Source of the DNA: Pandoraea iniqua
GTDB lineage: Bacteria > Pseudomonadota > Gammaproteobacteria > Burkholderiales > Burkholderiaceae
NCBI RefSeq assembly: GCF_902459685.1
Contig: NZ_CABPSF010000005.1
Span: 310,001-374,000, forward strand
Reading direction: 5' to 3'
Length of the DNA stretch: 64,000 nucleotides
Part shown: one piece after another, positions 62,013 through 64,000 of the stretch
Position numbering within the stretch: position 1 is the first letter of the stretch
How the letters are laid out: every line of letters begins with the position of its first letter
Position numbers and translations under genes: made by a program
The notes under the pieces: generated by a model
The model's database searches: none
Told to the model about the DNA's origin: nothing
Seen by the model: the letters and a program-made list of their open reading frames with translations, nothing else

Positions 62013-63545
62013 ATGCCGATGCAACGTTTTTGGGCGCGTACTGCGCTCGCGGTTCGCCGGTTGGCGCGATGGGTGTCGCGCACGCCGACGTTGATTGTCT
62101 GGAGCGGGGTTGCCATCTCGGTGCTGCTTTCCGTGGTGGCGGCCGCCTTGCTTTACGAGGGGCGCCTGCTGGTGCTCGCCCGGGCGGCCGACAACCAGCG
62201 CAACATCGCGCTGGTACTCGAGCGCGACCTTGAACTCAACTTCCAGCTTTATGAAGCCTCGCTCGATGCCGCGGTGCAGTTGCTCGCGCGCCCCGATATC
62301 GACGCGTTGCCGCCTGCGCTGCGCCGGGAACTGATCTTCGAGCGGGCGGGCGCCTCACGGCATATCGGTTCGCTGGTGGTACTCGATACGCATGGGGATG
62401 TCGTGATCGATGCCGCCAGTGAAATCCCGCGCGCGACCAATCTCGGCGATCGGGACTACTTCACCGTGCACCGCGATCATCCCGATGCCGGGCTCTACGT
62501 GAGCGGCTTCATTCACTCGCGCTTGCGCAACAACGTACCGACAATGGTGCTGAGCCGGCGCATCTCCCGCCCGGACGGATCGTTTGGCGGCATCGTGTCG
62601 CTCTCGGTCGACACCGAATACTTCCGCCAGTTGTTCGAACACATCGAAGTGGGGCCGCAGGGCGTGATTCTGCTGCTGGGCAAGGACGGCGCCATTCTGA
62701 TGCGCAAGCCTTACGACGCGTCGGTCATCGGCAAAACCATGGCGCAGACTGGCCGCTACGAAGCGATGCCGCCGCCGGAGCACGACGAGCGAAAGATTTA
62801 TCCGATCCGCTTCGAAGGACGGGCGAGTCTGATGACGCAGCAGTTTCTGGACAATGCCCCGATCACCCTGATCGTGGTGACGTCGAGCGACGATGCGCTG
62901 GCCCCGTGGCGCAAGCGTGTCTACGCGTTCGGCGGCCTGTTCGCCGTGCTCATTACGGGGTTCGTCGGCACGTCGTTTCTGTTGGCAGCGCAGTTACGGC
63001 GGCGCTTGCGGGCCGAGCGTGAGCTGCGATTGCTGGCGCGTACCGACGGGCTGACGGGGCTATCGAACCGCCGGTCGCTCGATAAGACGCTCGCCAACGA
63101 ATGGCGGCGTATGCGGCGCATCGGGCGGCCGATGTCCGTGGCGTTTGTGGATATTGACTGGTTCAAGCGCTACAACGATACGCACGGGCATCAGGCCGGT
63201 GACGCGGCACTCGCAGCGGTGGCCGGTGCCATCGGGGCGGCGCTGCAACGGCCCTCCGACAGCGCGGGCCGATATGGCGGCGAGGAGTTCATTGCCGTCA
63301 TGCCCGATACGGACGAAGTCGGTGCGCAGCGAGTGGCGGAGTCGATCCGCTTGCGGGTGGAGGGTCTCAATCTCGAACACGCCGCCAGCGATCTTGGCCG
63401 GGTAAGCGTCAGTGTCGGCGTGGCGTCGCGCCGCCCACGCGGACGCGAGATGGTCGACGCGCTGGTGAAGGCCGCCGACGACGCCCTGTATCAGGCCAAA
63501 TCGACCGGTCGCAACCGCGTGGCGACCGCGCCGACCGACGAATAA
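62013..63545 (+). CDS. dCache-GGDEF diguanylate cyclase
   Basis: The 510-residue product probably starts at ATG 62013 (another ATG is six bases later); gagga is at 61996-62000. A membrane helix near residues 25-50 is followed by a periplasmic dCache sensory domain of about 250 residues, with LDTHGDVVIDAASEIPRATNL and YVSGFIHSR, typical of small-molecule-binding double Cache. A second membrane helix (about 305-330) leads to GGDEF. The active-site loop is GGEEF (422-426) and the I-site RPSD precedes it, so it is probably an active, product-inhibited cyclase responding to a periplasmic ligand. Confidence 0.92.
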   Translation: MPMQRFWARTALAVRRLARWVSRTPTLIVWSGVAISVLLSVVAAALLYEGRLLVLARAADNQRNIALVLERDLELNFQLYEASLDAAVQLLARPDIDALPPALRRELIFERAGASRHIGSLVVLDTHGDVVIDAASEIPRATNLGDRDYFTVHRDHPDAGLYVSGFIHSRLRNNVPTMVLSRRISRPDGSFGGIVSLSVDTEYFRQLFEHIEVGPQGVILLLGKDGAILMRKPYDASVIGKTMAQTGRYEAMPPPEHDERKIYPIRFEGRASLMTQQFLDNAPITLIVVTSSDDALAPWRKRVYAFGGLFAVLITGFVGTSFLLAAQLRRRLRAERELRLLARTDGLTGLSNRRSLDKTLANEWRRMRRIGRPMSVAFVDIDWFKRYNDTHGHQAGDAALAAVAGAIGAALQRPSDSAGRYGGEEFIAVMPDTDEVGAQRVAESIRLRVEGLNLEHAASDLGRVSVSVGVASRRPRGREMVDALVKAADDALYQAKSTGRNRVATAPTDE

Positions 63546-63886
63546 TTTGTCTCGCCATCCTATCTTTCGCCCGGTTTCGTAGGAATTCTCCGATGCCGGG
63601 CGGCGATATCTCGATTTTCTTCAGAATTTTCTTCATCTCGCGTCACTTTTAGTTGACTCCGTAACCAACTGAATTTGCACGTCTTTTTGGTTGTCGTGTG
63701 CCGTATTCTCGCGCCGTAACCGTCTTTGCCAGCATTCGCCTACACGTCTTTCAGACTCCGCCGATTCGCCGGGTGAAACCGGCTATCTACAATCGTTTTC
63801 AACAAGTCCGGTGACAGACGCAACAGCAGGTAGCAGCCAAAGCCGAATCTGAAGTCATCGCCGGGCAGCAGTTCAAGGAGTCAGTC
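63546..63886. other. 341-base spacer, no gene seen
   Basis: A gcccgg/ccgggc stem at 63569-63601 with a 21-base loop may end the cyclase transcript. The decamer attttcttca is repeated near 63614 and 63627. agttg-n10-caact at 63651-63670 is a dyad. The ribosome site aaggag for the next gene is at 63875-63880. Confidence 0.4.
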
Positions 63887-64000
63887 ATGTCGAAGCGTTC
63901 GCCCCCGAAGCCGGTGCCGGAAACCGAACAGACGCACGAGGCCAGACAGTCGGCTTCACGCGATGCCCAGTCGGCGCAGGCCGGCAAGCAAAGCGACCCG
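63887..64000 (+). CDS. Start of a hydrophilic protein (3' end missing)
   Basis: An ATG at 63887 follows aaggag (63875-63880) at a good spacing and opens a frame to the end of the window. The visible 38 residues begin MSKRSPPKPVPETEQTHEA and are rich in Gln, Ser, Ala, Lys and Glu, with no signal peptide or membrane segment. The composition suggests a disordered or small stress-related protein. The rest lies outside the window, so no family can be named. Confidence 0.6.
   Translation, partial: MSKRSPPKPVPETEQTHEARQSASRDAQSAQAGKQSDP

Overview
The window is a 64 kb piece of a GC-rich, gene-dense chromosome from a Gram-negative bacterium. The gene content (fused LivM-LivG permease/ATPase, FtsK with a long Ala/Pro linker, NodT-EmrA-EmrB efflux, many GGDEF/EAL proteins, an autotransporter, KfrA-like protein) and the codon bias fit a betaproteobacterium of the Burkholderiaceae; Pandoraea is my best guess, but I cannot confirm the genus from sequence alone. 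I see no rRNA or tRNA gene, no CRISPR array, no complete prophage and no complete insertion sequence.

Layout. 1-6.7 kb: the end of fdhD, a small protein with a duplicated motif, a PhyH-type dioxygenase, a Na+-dependent NSS transporter, glutathione reductase, and a small secreted protein whose leader holds a perfect FNR-type box. 7-10.1 kb: an SLC13 anion transporter, an Ldh-family 2-hydroxyacid dehydrogenase and a lone ATP synthase epsilon gene. 10.3-18.1 kb: a likely catabolic unit of enoyl-CoA hydratase, polyamine-type ABC importer (binding protein, ATPase, fused permease), AMP-forming acyl-CoA ligase and an IclR regulator; the first and last genes share a GAGATAA motif in their promoters. 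18.1-22.5 kb: a long untranslated leader in front of a diguanylate cyclase, a cold-shock protein, and a run of small proteins of unknown function that includes a convergent pair of close paralogues. 22.5-28.9 kb: an autotransporter, an AT-rich spacer, a TfoX-like small protein, a secreted fasciclin protein, and a MarR-DHA2 efflux unit.

29-39 kb: a FeeM-like N-acyltransferase directly followed by a 1005-residue GGDEF-EAL membrane protein, then a DUF115/WaaZ-like surface-polysaccharide protein and ftsK. 39-45.7 kb: a branched-chain amino-acid type ABC transporter (livK, livH, livMG fusion, livF) and an AcuI-type reductase. 45.7-50.6 kb: tandem nitronate monooxygenases, then a divergent tyrosine recombinase/KfrA-like coiled-coil pair with palindromes between them. 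50.6-56.1 kb: a NodT/EmrA/EmrB tripartite drug efflux locus with its own HxlR regulator; the emrA and hxlR promoters share the same 15-base element. 56.1-64 kb: an MHYT-GGDEF-EAL protein, an MscS channel overlapping a DUF2252 kinase-fold gene, a dCache-GGDEF cyclase and the start of one more gene.

Recurring themes are c-di-GMP signalling (four GGDEF proteins, two with EAL), small-molecule transport with local regulators, and short tandem repeats that begin at or next to stop codons. The best candidates for undescribed biology are the FeeM/GGDEF-EAL pair, the recombinase/KfrA pair, the structured leader before the 18.5 kb cyclase, and the convergent small paralogues at 21 kb.
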